Assembly (NCBI GenBank): GCA_015075165.1
Contig: JABTUY010000004.1
Coordinates: forward strand, 124,001-188,000
Source: Ideonella sp.
GTDB lineage: Bacteria > Pseudomonadota > Gammaproteobacteria > Burkholderiales > Burkholderiaceae_C
Direction of reading: 5' to 3'
Length of the DNA: 64,000 nt
Under the pieces are notes generated by a model. That model made no database searches, was not told the origin of the DNA, and saw nothing but the letters and a program-made list of their open reading frames with translations. Numbering within the stretch: the first letter of the stretch is position 1; each line of letters begins with the position of its first letter. The translations under genes and the position numbers were made by a program. Positions 1-8,054 of the stretch are shown one piece after another.

Positions 1-778
1 TGGTCTGCAGGCCGCACATGCCGGCCATCAGCGGGTGGTCGTCGGGGATCGTGCCCCAGCCCATCAGCGTGGGGATCACCGGGATGCCGGTGAGCTCGGC
101 GAACTGCACCAGGAGCTCCGACGCGTCGGCGTTGATGATGCCGCCGCCGGCGACGACGAGCGGCTTGGCTGCGGCGGCCAGCAGGTCGAGCGCCTTGTCG
201 ATCTGCTTGCGGGTGGCCGCGGGCTTGTACACCGGCAGCGGCTCGTAGGTGTCGATGTCGAACTCGATCTCGGCCATCTGCACGTCGAACGGCAGGTCGA
301 TCAGCACCGGCCCGGGGCGGCCCGAGCGCATCAGGTGAAACGCCTGCTGGAACGCGCGCGGCACCTGCGCCGGCTCGAGCACGGTGGTGGCCCACTTGGT
401 GACCGGCTTGGCGATCGACGCGATGTCCACCGCCTGAAAGTCTTCCTTGTGCAGCCGCGCGCGCGGCGCCTGGCCGGTGATGCACAGGATCGGGATCGAA
501 TCGGCCTGCGCCGAATACAGCCCGGTGATCATGTCGGTGCCCGCGGGGCCCGAGGTGCCGATGCACACGCCGATGTTGCCGGCCTTGGCGCGCGTGTAGC
601 CCTCGGCCATGTGCGAGGCGCCTTCGACGTGGCGCGCCAGCACGTGGGCGATGGTCTGGCGCTCCTTCAGCTGCGCATACAGCGGGTTGATCGCCGCGCC
701 CGGCACGCCGAAGGCCTGCGTCACGCCTTCCTTCTCCATCACCAGCACCGCCGCCATCGCGGCCTTCATCTTCGCCAT
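1..778 (-). CDS. gcl: Glyoxylate carboligase, N-terminal part (runs off left edge)
   Basis: Thiamine-diphosphate enzyme joining two glyoxylates to tartronate semialdehyde plus CO2, the usual exit for glyoxylate from urate/allantoin breakdown. The visible 259 residues start [18 protein letters not shown] and continue into the pyrimidine-binding domain: [15 protein letters not shown] near residue 25, [15 protein letters not shown] near 47, and [20 protein letters not shown] near 73, all typical of Gcl. The family is about 590 residues, so roughly the C-terminal 55 percent, with the cofactor-binding domain, lies outside the window. The ATG follows a GAGGAGCAACGC leader. It is divergent from a LysR regulator across 122 bp, which suggests local control. 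Function is well supported by the residues and by the purine genes alongside. Confidence 0.93.
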   Translation of the reverse strand, partial: MAKMKAAMAAVLVMEKEGVTQAFGVPGAAINPLYAQLKERQTIAHVLARHVEGASHMAEGYTRAKAGNIGVCIGTSGPAGTDMITGLYSAQADSIPILCITGQAPRARLHKEDFQAVDIASIAKPVTKWATTVLEPAQVPRAFQQAFHLMRSGRPGPVLIDLPFDVQMAEIEFDIDTYEPLPVYKPAATRKQIDKALDLLAAAAKPLVVAGGGIINADASELLVQFAELTGIPVIPTLMGWGTIPDDHPLMAGMCGLQT

Positions 779-856
779 GCGTTGCTCCTCGAATCGGACG
801 GGCGCCATCGTGCGACTGCGCGCGACGAAAGAGAAGGCCTGCGGCCGGATATCTTC

Positions 857-873
857 TATTCCGAAACGGAATA
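857..873. promoter_or_regulatory. Palindrome between gcl and the LysR gene, candidate LysR operator
   Basis: TATTCCG-AAA-CGGAATA is a perfect 7 bp inverted repeat with a 3 bp spacer, placed about midway between the two divergent starts. It contains TTCC-N5-GGAA, fitting the T-N11-A rule of LysR boxes. Binding is inferred from position and symmetry only. Confidence 0.45.
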
Positions 874-900
874 CCGAGGCCGGACTGCATACACTGCGGT

Positions 901-1809
901 ATGGACCGGATCCTCGCGATGCAGATGTTCGTTCGTGTCGTCGAGACCGGCAGCTTCAGCAAGGCGGCCGCGGAGCTGGGCACGACGCAGCCCACCGCGA
1001 CCAAGGCGGTGGCGCAGGCCGAGCGGCGGCTCGGCGCGCGGCTGCTGCATCGCACCACCCGCGGCGTGACGCCGACCGAGGCGGGCCTGCTGTACTACGA
1101 GCGCTGCAAGCTGATCGCGCGCGACGTCGAGGAGGCCGAGAACGTGGCCGCGCTGGTGCAGAAGGGCGCCACCGGCACGCTGCGCGTCAGCACCTCGGTG
1201 GCGTTCGGACGCCGCGTGATGGCGCCGCTGATGCTGCGCTACATGCTCGAGCAGCCGACCCTGCAGATCGACCTCGGGCTCGACGACCGCTATGTCAACC
1301 TGGTCGAGCAGGGCGTGGATGTGGCGGTGCGCATGGGGCGTCTCGCCGACTCCACGCTCGGTGCCAGCTATCTCGGCACCAACCCGTGGCTGCTCGCCGC
1401 CGCGCCGGCTTACCTCGCGCGGCGCGCGGCGCCCAAGCTGCCGCGCGAGCTGGCCCGGCACGCGTGCCTGGTCTACAGCAGCGTGCAAGGCGACGCGCGC
1501 TGGCAGTTCGTCGGCCCGTCGGGCGAGGAGGAATCGGTGCCGGTCAAGGGGCCGCTCAGATCGAACAGCCTGAGCACCGTGCTGGCGGCGTGCGAAGCCG
1601 GGTTCGGGCTCGCGCTGCTGCCGTGGTACGTGGCGCGCGATGCGGTACGCACCGGTGCCGTGGTGCCGCTGCTCGAGCGCTACACGCCGCCATCGCAGCA
1701 GATGCACGCGGTGTTTCCGTCACCGAAGCTCGTGCCGCACAAGGTCAGCGTGTTCATCGCGTGGCTGCAGTCGCAACTGGTGGGCGAGTGGTGGCAGCGC
1801 GAACGCTGA
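901..1809 (+). CDS. LysR-family transcriptional regulator beside gcl
   Basis: 302 residues, the normal LysR length. The N-terminal winged helix-turn-helix is at about residues 1-60 ([20 protein letters not shown], then [20 protein letters not shown]). The LysR substrate domain is at about 90-295, with [18 protein letters not shown] in the middle and the usual tail [20 protein letters not shown]. The ATG lies about 28 bp after a perfect palindrome shared with divergent gcl, so it probably controls gcl or the adjacent purine genes. The effector is unknown; a glyoxylate-pathway metabolite is the natural guess. This subgroup is often annotated as CrgA/DmlR-like. Confidence 0.9.
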   Translation: MDRILAMQMFVRVVETGSFSKAAAELGTTQPTATKAVAQAERRLGARLLHRTTRGVTPTEAGLLYYERCKLIARDVEEAENVAALVQKGATGTLRVSTSVAFGRRVMAPLMLRYMLEQPTLQIDLGLDDRYVNLVEQGVDVAVRMGRLADSTLGASYLGTNPWLLAAAPAYLARRAAPKLPRELARHACLVYSSVQGDARWQFVGPSGEEESVPVKGPLRSNSLSTVLAACEAGFGLALLPWYVARDAVRTGAVVPLLERYTPPSQQMHAVFPSPKLVPHKVSVFIAWLQSQLVGEWWQRER

Positions 1810-1959
1810 CCGCCCTCAGCCGCCCATCAGCTCGAGCAGGGCCGCGCCGTTGTCGAGATCGACTCCGGCACGCACGCCGGTGCCCTTGAAGGTCTCGAGG
1901 CACACGGGTCTTGCTTTCGCCTTCGGTGTCCTGGGCCCTTCGCCGGCGCCGGTCCCCGC

Positions 1960-2163
1960 TCACCCCGGCGTGGGCGGCGTCTTGGTGCTCCACAGCACGC
2001 CGCCGGTCGCCCAGTCGTGTCGCGCCACGTCGCGAAAGATGATGTCGACCGCGTCCGGCGTGCCGCCGAGCACGCTGACGCAGGCGCGCGTCAGCGCATC
2101 GGCCAGCGCGGCCTTGGTTTCGGGCGTGCGGCCTTCGAACAGTTCGACGTGCAGCGTGGGCAT
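1960..2163 (-). CDS. Tautomerase (4-oxalocrotonate tautomerase family)
   Basis: A 67-residue protein starting MPTLHVELFEGRTPETK, so processing would expose the catalytic N-terminal proline of the tautomerase superfamily. The pattern E-G-R-T-x-E-x-K-x-x-L, then CVSVLGGTPDAVDIIFRDV, fits the family; 60-75 residues is the usual subunit size. The ATG has GGAGAACCCC upstream. It lies 23 bp downstream of the class II aldolase gene in the same direction and is probably the last gene of the puuD-aldolase-tautomerase unit. Its substrate here is unknown. A role in isomerising an unstable purine ring-opening product is possible but unproven. Confidence 0.85.
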   Translation of the reverse strand: MPTLHVELFEGRTPETKAALADALTRACVSVLGGTPDAVDIIFRDVARHDWATGGVLWSTKTPPTPG

Positions 2164-2186
2164 GGGGTTCTCCGTCGGTTGCGCAG

Positions 2187-2930
2187 TCAGTCCTTGTAGT
2201 CGGGCGCGATCCGGTCGAGCCGGCGCAGCAGGTGCGGCCACTCGAGATCGCCGTCCCACTCGCTGCCGTCGCCGAGCCACTGCCGCTGCGCGCGCTCGGC
2301 CACCGCGCGGCCGAGCGGCGCAAGGCGGCCGCCGGTGGCGGCCATCGCGCGCAGCTGCGCGCCGGCGGCGCGCTCGAGCAGGTACGTGAGCATGTAGGCC
2401 TCGGCGACCGTGCGTCCGACGGTCAGCGTGCCGTGGTGGCGCAGGATCAGGCCGTCGAGCGCGCCGAGGTTCGCCACCAGCCGCTGCTGCTCCTGCGCGC
2501 CGAGCGCGAGCCCTTCGAAGTCGTGGCGGCCGAGCCTGCCGACCAGCCGCATCGCCCACTGCGACACCGGCAGCAGGCCCTCGTCGAGCATCGACAGCGC
2601 GACACCGGCCTCGGTGTGCAGATGCATCACGCACGCCGCGTCGGGGCGCGCCCGGTGCACGGCGCCGTGGATCGTGAAGCCGGTCGGGTTGACCTTGCGG
2701 CCCGAACCGTCGAGTACCTTGCCTGCGATGTCGACCTTGACCAGGTTGGACGCGCGGATCTCGTCGAAGCCGAGCCCGAACTCGCCGATCAGGTAGGCGC
2801 CGTCGTCGCCGGGCACCGCGGCCGAGATGTGCGTGTAGATGGTGTCGTCCCAGCCGTTCAGCGCGGCCAGGCGGTGTGCCGCCGCCAGGTCGACGCGGAC
2901 CTGGGCTTCGGTGGGCAGTGGGCGCGTCAA
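2187..2930 (-). CDS. Class II aldolase/adducin family protein in the urate operon
   Basis: About 247 residues. Metal-ligand motifs of class II aldolases are visible: ACVMHLHTEAG (HxH) and, further on, LILRHHGTLTVG (HHG). YTHISAAVP and NPTGFTIHGAVHRARPDA are also typical. I chose a TTG start at 2930 (MTRPLPTEAQVRVDLAAAH), because the upstream frame is non-conserved leader and no ATG is available; AGG sits 6 bases before it. The gene begins 26 bp after the puuD stop. Members of this subgroup act on sugar phosphates or are uncharacterised. Its place between urate hydroxylase and a tautomerase suggests a purine-linked role, which is inference. Confidence 0.8.
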   Translation of the reverse strand: MTRPLPTEAQVRVDLAAAHRLAALNGWDDTIYTHISAAVPGDDGAYLIGEFGLGFDEIRASNLVKVDIAGKVLDGSGRKVNPTGFTIHGAVHRARPDAACVMHLHTEAGVALSMLDEGLLPVSQWAMRLVGRLGRHDFEGLALGAQEQQRLVANLGALDGLILRHHGTLTVGRTVAEAYMLTYLLERAAGAQLRAMAATGGRLAPLGRAVAERAQRQWLGDGSEWDGDLEWPHLLRRLDRIAPDYKD

Positions 2931-2956
2931 CGTCGGCCTCGCGTGTCGGTCGCGTT

Positions 2957-4180
2957 TCAGTTCACCGGCGCGCCGGATTCGTACCAGCGCTTGAGCAGAT
3001 CGCGCTCGGCATCGGTCATCTGCGTGGCGTTGTTCAGCGGCATCAGCTTCAGCACCGTGGCCTGCTGGTACACGGCCTGCGCGTGCTGCTTCAGCTGCTC
3101 GGCGGTGGCCAGCTCGACGTTCTTCTGGTGCAGCGTGGCGTTGTGGCACATCACGCAGCGCTCGTCGACGATCGTGCGCACCTGCGCGTAGCCGGCGGGC
3201 TTGGCGGCCAGCGCCTTCGCCTCGGCCACCTGGGCGGCGCTCGGCGGCTTCGGCGCGAGCCACAGCGTCAGCCCGACGATCGCCGCGGTGCCGACGATGG
3301 CGTGCTCCCACGGCGTGCGCTTGCCCTGCACGTGCGCCTTGTGGCGTGCGACGAAGCTGTGGCGGATCAGCGCGCCGGCCAGCATCAGCAGCACCAGCAC
3401 GATCCAGTTGTGCGGCCCCTGGTACAGCCAGCCGTAGTGGTTGGACAGCATCGCGATGATCACCGGCAGCGTGAAGTAGGTGTTGTGCACGCTGCGCTGC
3501 TTGCCGCGCTGGCCGTGGATCGGGTCGGGGGTCTGGCCGGCACGCAGCTGGGCCACCACCTTGCGCTGCCCCGGAATGATCCAGAAGAAGACGTTGGCGC
3601 TCATCGTCGTGGCGATCATCGAGCCGACGAGCAGGAACGCGGCGCGCCCGGCGAAGAAGCGGCACGCCACCCACGACGCGACGATGACGAAGACGAACAC
3701 GCCGACGCCGACGATCAGATCGCCGTTCTTCATCCGCCCGAAGGCGCGGCAGATGCCGTCGTAGCCGACCCAGAACACCACGTAGAACGCCAGCGCGGCG
3801 CTGATCGCCGCGGCCGGCGACCAGTCGTGCACCGTCTTGTCGATCAAAAAGCTGCTGGCGTTGAACAGGTACAGCACCGTGAACAGCGCGAACCCGGTCA
3901 GCCACGTGCTGTAGCTCTCCCAGTACGACCAGTGCAGGTTCTCGGGCAGCGGCCGCCAGCGCGGCGCCACCATGTACTTGTTGGCGTGGTAGAAGCCGCC
4001 GCCGTGCACCGCCCACATCTCGCCGTCGACGCCCTTGCCCTTCAGCTCGTCGCCTTCGGGCGGCGTCAGGCTGTTGTCGAGCAGCACGAAGTAGAACGAC
4101 GAGCCGATCCACGCGATCGCGGTGATCACGTGCGCCCAACGCAACAGCAGGTTTGCCCAGTCGAGCAGGTACGCTTCCAT
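2957..4180 (-). CDS. puuD: Urate hydroxylase, membrane-bound with cytochrome c domain
   Basis: Oxidises urate to 5-hydroxyisourate at the cytoplasmic membrane, passing electrons to a fused cytochrome c. The 407 residues comprise an N-terminal multi-helix membrane domain (about 1-300) and a C-terminal haem domain (about 310-407) carrying CVMCH (CxxCH). The start MEAYLLDWANLLLRWAHVI follows GGAGGATGCTCCG. An in-frame ATG 24 codons upstream lacks a comparable ribosome binding site and would add a non-family leader. It is the first gene of a minus-strand unit with the aldolase and tautomerase. It faces a GntR gene across 372 bp that holds two TGTATACA sites. Confidence 0.93.
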   Translation of the reverse strand: MEAYLLDWANLLLRWAHVITAIAWIGSSFYFVLLDNSLTPPEGDELKGKGVDGEMWAVHGGGFYHANKYMVAPRWRPLPENLHWSYWESYSTWLTGFALFTVLYLFNASSFLIDKTVHDWSPAAAISAALAFYVVFWVGYDGICRAFGRMKNGDLIVGVGVFVFVIVASWVACRFFAGRAAFLLVGSMIATTMSANVFFWIIPGQRKVVAQLRAGQTPDPIHGQRGKQRSVHNTYFTLPVIIAMLSNHYGWLYQGPHNWIVLVLLMLAGALIRHSFVARHKAHVQGKRTPWEHAIVGTAAIVGLTLWLAPKPPSAAQVAEAKALAAKPAGYAQVRTIVDERCVMCHNATLHQKNVELATAEQLKQHAQAVYQQATVLKLMPLNNATQMTDAERDLLKRWYESGAPVN

Positions 4181-4349
4181 CGGAGCATCCTCCAGTTCAT
4201 GCGCGGGCAGCGCCGGATCGAGGGCACGCGCGAGGCACGGTCCCCTCACCACGGCGGGCCCTGTGAGGCTGGATTGTCGCGTTCATCGACCCGGCCCCGT
4301 GCGCCGGTGCGACGGCGGTGGGCGGCTCGACCCGCGGCGACCGCGCCAC

Positions 4350-4515
4350 TGTATACAATCACGTGTACCAAACATTCCAGGGAAAACCCGTAGATGTGGC
4401 GGCGAACCTGTCGGGTCGTGGAGCGGTCCGTGATCGGCGTACCCGGGCGCCACAGGACGACGATACGCAGGGCCATGCGCCGGTGCTTGTTCTCGGTGCC
4501 GTTCACGTGTATACA
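4350..4515. promoter_or_regulatory. Two TGTATACA palindromes in the puuD/GntR divergent intergenic region
   Basis: The 372 bp between puuD and the GntR gene (4181-4552) contain no convincing gene. Perfect 8 bp palindromes TGTATACA lie at 4350-4357 and 4508-4515. Each has a TCACGTGTA string next to it (about 4359-4367) or overlapping it (about 4503-4511). FadR-subfamily GntR proteins commonly bind short TNGTNNNACNA-like palindromes, and the same octamer precedes the second GntR gene at 26559, so these are probably operators for the adjacent regulator. The binding assignment is inference. Confidence 0.5.
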
Positions 4516-4552
4516 CTCCGGTTTTCCAGCAGCCCAGGTTACCGACCCCGCC

Positions 4553-5275
4553 ATGCCCCGCAAGCGCGACGCCACCCTGCGACTCGTGGATGCGCCGCCA
4601 CCGGCGCGCACGGCGAGCGTCACCGACCAGATCGTCGACTCGGTGACCACCGCGATCGTCGAGCGCCGGCTGATGCCCGGCACGCGGCTGGTCGAGCAGC
4701 AGATCGCCGACGTGTTTTCGGTCTCGCGCACCGTCGTGCGCCAGGCGCTGAACCAGCTCAGCCGCGACCGCCTGGTCACGCTCGAGCCGGCGCGCGGCGC
4801 GTTCGTCGCGATGCCCAGCATCGACGAGGCGCGCCAGGTGTTCGAGGTGCGCCGGCTGCTCGAAGGCGGCGTCGCGCGGCAGCTCGCCGCGCAGATCACC
4901 GATGCGCAGCTCGCCGAACTGCGCGCGCACCTGCGCGACGAACGTGCCGCGGTCGCGCGCGTGGACGTTTCCGGCCGCACGCGGCTGCTGGCCGACTTTC
5001 ACGTGGTGCTGGCTCGTCTGCTCGGCAACCAGGTGCTGGCCGAGCTGGTGGGCGACCTGCTGTCGCGCTCGCAGCTGATCGCGCTGATGTACCAGAGCGG
5101 GCACTCGGCCGGGCATTCGCAGAGCGAACACGTCGACATCGTCGAGGCGCTCGCCAAGCGCGACGGCCGTGCCGCAGGCCGCCTGATGGAGCAGCACATC
5201 ACGAGCGTCGAGCGCAACCTGCGGCTCGACCCACGCACGCCCGACCTGGCCACCGTGCTGCGGCCGAAGGGATGA
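4553..5275 (+). CDS. GntR/FadR-type regulator of the urate genes
   Basis: 240 residues. The N-terminal winged helix (about 20-85) contains LVEQQIADVFSVSRTVVRQA followed by LSRDRLVTLEPARGAFVA. The C-terminal FCD ligand domain (about 95-230) has FEVRRLLEGGVARQLAAQI and conserved histidines (DFHVVLARLLGN; SEHVDIVEAL) of the metal-binding FCD type. I chose the start at MPRKRDATLRL; longer in-frame starts add non-family residues and run through the 4508 palindrome. The stop overlaps puuE (ATGA), so it is translationally coupled to the allantoin genes. The effector is probably a urate or allantoin catabolite (inference). Confidence 0.88.
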   Translation: MPRKRDATLRLVDAPPPARTASVTDQIVDSVTTAIVERRLMPGTRLVEQQIADVFSVSRTVVRQALNQLSRDRLVTLEPARGAFVAMPSIDEARQVFEVRRLLEGGVARQLAAQITDAQLAELRAHLRDERAAVARVDVSGRTRLLADFHVVLARLLGNQVLAELVGDLLSRSQLIALMYQSGHSAGHSQSEHVDIVEALAKRDGRAAGRLMEQHITSVERNLRLDPRTPDLATVLRPKG

Positions 5276-6273
5276 ACATGAGCCACACCACACCGCCGCG
5301 CTACCCGCGCGATCTGCGCGGCTACGGACGCAACCCGCCGCACGCGCGCTGGCCCGGCAACGCGCGCGTGGCGTTGCAGTTCGTGCTGAACTACGAAGAG
5401 GGCGGCGAGAACTGCGTGCTGCACGGCGACGCCGGCAGCGAGCAGTTCCTGTCGGAGATGTTCAACCCGGCGGCGTATCCGGCGCGGCATCTGAGCATGG
5501 AGGGCATCTACGAGTACGGCGCGCGCGTCGGCGTGTGGCGCATCCTGCGCGAGTTCGAGCGCCGCCGCCTGCCGCTGACCGTGTTCGGCATCGGCATGGC
5601 GCTCGAGCGCTGCCCCGAGGTCACCGCCGCGTTCGTCGAGCTCGGCCACGAGATCGCCTGCCACGGCTGGCGCTGGATCCACTACCAGAACGTCGACGAA
5701 GCCACCGAGCGCGAACACATGCGCCTCGCACTGCGCGTCATCGAGCAGGCCACCGGCGCGCGCGGCGCAGGCGGGGTGCACGGCCTGGGCTGGTACACCG
5801 GCCGCGACAGCCCCAACACGCGCCGCCTGGTCGCCGACCACGGCGGCTTCGAGTACGACAGCGACTACTACGGCGACGATCTGCCGCTGTGGCTGCAGGT
5901 GCGCAAGAGCGACGGCTCGCTGGCGCCGCACCTGGTGGTGCCGTACACGCTCGACTGCAACGACATGCGGTTCGCGCTGCCGCAGGGCTTCAGCCACGGC
6001 GACGAGTTCTTCCAGTACCTGCGCGACGCGTTCGACGTGCACTACGCCGAGGGCGGCCGCGATCCGGCCGACGGCGGCGCGGGCCCCGCGATGATGAGCA
6101 TCGGCATGCACTGCCGGCTGCTCGGGCGGCCCGGCCGCATCCAGGCGCTGCAGCGCTTCCTCGACCACGTGCAGCGCCACGACCGCGTCTGGATCACGCG
6201 CCGCATCGACATCGCGCGCCACTGGAAGCAGGCGCATCCGTTCGACGCCGCCACCGCCTTCGTCTGGGAATAG
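5272..6273 (+). CDS. puuE: Allantoinase, polysaccharide-deacetylase (PuuE) type
   Basis: Metal-independent allantoinase of the NodB/CE4 fold that opens allantoin to allantoate. 333 residues, close to the family length. Diagnostic stretches are YPRDLRGYGRNPPHARWPGN at the N-terminus, VLNYEEGGENCVLHGD, LGHEIACHGWRWIHYQNVDE, and GRDSPNTRRLVADHGGFEYD. The ATG overlaps the GntR stop; a second ATG two codons on (MSHTTPPRY) is equally possible. The next gene begins 2 bp after the stop and carries UraD and allantoate amidohydrolase, so urate degradation steps are consecutive in one operon. There is no separate amidohydrolase-type AllB here. Confidence 0.92.
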   Translation: MNMSHTTPPRYPRDLRGYGRNPPHARWPGNARVALQFVLNYEEGGENCVLHGDAGSEQFLSEMFNPAAYPARHLSMEGIYEYGARVGVWRILREFERRRLPLTVFGIGMALERCPEVTAAFVELGHEIACHGWRWIHYQNVDEATEREHMRLALRVIEQATGARGAGGVHGLGWYTGRDSPNTRRLVADHGGFEYDSDYYGDDLPLWLQVRKSDGSLAPHLVVPYTLDCNDMRFALPQGFSHGDEFFQYLRDAFDVHYAEGGRDPADGGAGPAMMSIGMHCRLLGRPGRIQALQRFLDHVQRHDRVWITRRIDIARHWKQAHPFDAATAFVWE

Positions 6274-6275
6274 AC

Positions 6276-8054
6276 ATGCCGCTGACGCTCGAGCAACTCA
6301 ACGCCGCCGGCCGCGCCGAGTTCAGCGCGCTGCTGGAGGGCACCTACGAGCACTCGCCGTGGATCGCCGCAAGGGCGTGCGACGCCCGGCCGTTCGCGAC
6401 GCTCGCCGCGCTGAAGCGCGCGCTGGTGCAGGCGGTGCGCGAGGCCGGCCGCGAGGCGCAACTCGGCCTGATCCGCGCCCACCCCGAGTTGGCCGGCAAG
6501 GCGATGGTCGCCAAGACGCTGACCGCCGAGTCGACGCACGAGCAGGGCCGCGCCGGGCTCACGCAGTGCACGCCCGAGGAGTTCGCGCGCATCCAGCAGC
6601 TCAACGCCGACTACAACGCCCGCTTCGGCTTCCCGTTCATCCTCGCGGTACGCGGCTCGCGCGGCACCGGATTGGGCAAGCAGCAGATCATCGCCACCTT
6701 CGAGCGCCGCCTCGACAACCACCCGGATTTCGAGTTTGCCGAGGCGCTGCGCAACATCCACCGCATCGCCGAGATCCGCCTCGACGACAAGTTCGGCACC
6801 GAGCCGACGCTCGGCAACCAGGTGTGGGACTGGGCCGAGCGGCTGGCCAGCAACAGCGAGCCGCCGTACGCCGAGCGCGGCGAGCTGACGGTGACCTACC
6901 TCACCGACGCGCACCGCGCGGTGGCGCAGCGGCTGGCGCACTGGATGCGCGCCGACTGCGGCTTCGACGAGGTCGAGATCGACGCGGTCGGCAACGTCGT
7001 CGGGCTCTACCGCGGCAGCGATGCGGCCGCGCCGCGGCTGATCACCGGCAGCCACTACGACACGGTGCGCAACGGCGGCAAGTACGACGGCCGGCTCGGC
7101 ATCCTGGTGCCGATGGCGTGCGTGCGCGAGCTGCATCGCGCCGGCCGGCGGCTGCCGTTCGGCTTCGAGGTGATCGGCTTCGCCGAGGAGGAGGGCCAGC
7201 GCTACAAGGCCGTGTTCCTCGGCTCGGGCGCGCTGACCGGGCACTTCGATCCCGCCTGGCTCGAGCAGAAGGACGCGCAGGGCATCAGCATGCGCGAGGC
7301 GATGGTGCACGCCGGCCTGTGCATCGACGACATCGCCAAGCTCAAGCGCGACCCCAGGCGCTACCTCGGCTTCGTCGAGGTGCACATCGAGCAAGGCCCG
7401 GTTCTCAACGAGCTCGACCTGCCGCTGGGCATCGTGACCTCGATCAACGGCAGCGTGCGCTACCTCGGCGAGGTGATCGGCATGGCCAGCCATGCCGGCA
7501 CCACGCCGATGAACACGCGGCGCGATGCCGCCACCGCGGTCGCCGAGCTGGCGCTATTCGTCGAGCGGCGCGGCGCCGCGGTGCCCGACCTGGTCGCCAC
7601 CATCGGCATGCTCGAGGTGCCCAGCGGCTCGATCAACGTGGTGCCGGGCCGCTGCCGCTTCAGCCTCGACATCCGCGCCACCACCAACGAGGTGCGCGAT
7701 GCCTGCGCGCGCGACGTGCTGGCCGAGCTGGACGCGATCTGCCGGCGCCGCGGCGTCAGCCACCGCATCGAAGAGACGATGCGCGCGGCCGCCGCGCCGA
7801 GCGCCGCCGCCTGGCAGCAGCGCTGGGAGCGCGCGGTCGCCGCGCTCGGCCTGCCGCTGCACCGCATGCCCAGCGGCGCCGGCCACGACGCGATGAAGAT
7901 GCACGAGCTGCTGCCGCAGGCGATGCTGTTCCTGCGCGGCGAGAACGCCGGCATCAGCCACAACCCGCTGGAGTCGATCACCAACCACGACAGCGAGCTG
8001 TGCGTGCGCGCCTTCCAGACTCTGCTCGAACAACTCGCCAGCGAGACACGATGA
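6276..8054 (+). CDS. Fused OHCU decarboxylase (UraD) and allantoate amidohydrolase
   Basis: 592 residues with two enzymes in one chain. Residues about 1-170 are 2-oxo-4-hydroxy-4-carboxy-5-ureidoimidazoline decarboxylase, making S-allantoin: LIRAHPELAGKAMVAKTLTA with the catalytic histidine near 69, and FGFPFILAVRG. Residues about 180-590 are an M20-type allantoate amidohydrolase: TGSHYDTVRNGGKYDGRLG, GFAEEEGQRYKAVFLGSGAL with metal-site glutamates, FVEVHIEQGPVLNE, SGAGHDAMKMHE and GISHNPLESI. The two halves act before and after PuuE. The stop overlaps the next gene. I see no internal frame break, so the fusion looks genuine. Confidence 0.92.
   Translation: MPLTLEQLNAAGRAEFSALLEGTYEHSPWIAARACDARPFATLAALKRALVQAVREAGREAQLGLIRAHPELAGKAMVAKTLTAESTHEQGRAGLTQCTPEEFARIQQLNADYNARFGFPFILAVRGSRGTGLGKQQIIATFERRLDNHPDFEFAEALRNIHRIAEIRLDDKFGTEPTLGNQVWDWAERLASNSEPPYAERGELTVTYLTDAHRAVAQRLAHWMRADCGFDEVEIDAVGNVVGLYRGSDAAAPRLITGSHYDTVRNGGKYDGRLGILVPMACVRELHRAGRRLPFGFEVIGFAEEEGQRYKAVFLGSGALTGHFDPAWLEQKDAQGISMREAMVHAGLCIDDIAKLKRDPRRYLGFVEVHIEQGPVLNELDLPLGIVTSINGSVRYLGEVIGMASHAGTTPMNTRRDAATAVAELALFVERRGAAVPDLVATIGMLEVPSGSINVVPGRCRFSLDIRATTNEVRDACARDVLAELDAICRRRGVSHRIEETMRAAAAPSAAAWQQRWERAVAALGLPLHRMPSGAGHDAMKMHELLPQAMLFLRGENAGISHNPLESITNHDSELCVRAFQTLLEQLASETR

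Noticed and set aside
1816-1902. Minus-strand fragment LETFKGTGVRAGVDLDNGAA ending at a stop after LLELMGG
   Set aside because: It looks like the tail of some enzyme with normal codon use, but I cannot name the family and no start or upstream body is present. At most it is a small gene remnant downstream of the tautomerase.
2931-4252. A longer puuD start 24 codons upstream of 4180
   Set aside because: The extra residues are not PuuD-like and lack a ribosome binding site, whereas GGAGGATGCTCCG precedes the chosen ATG.
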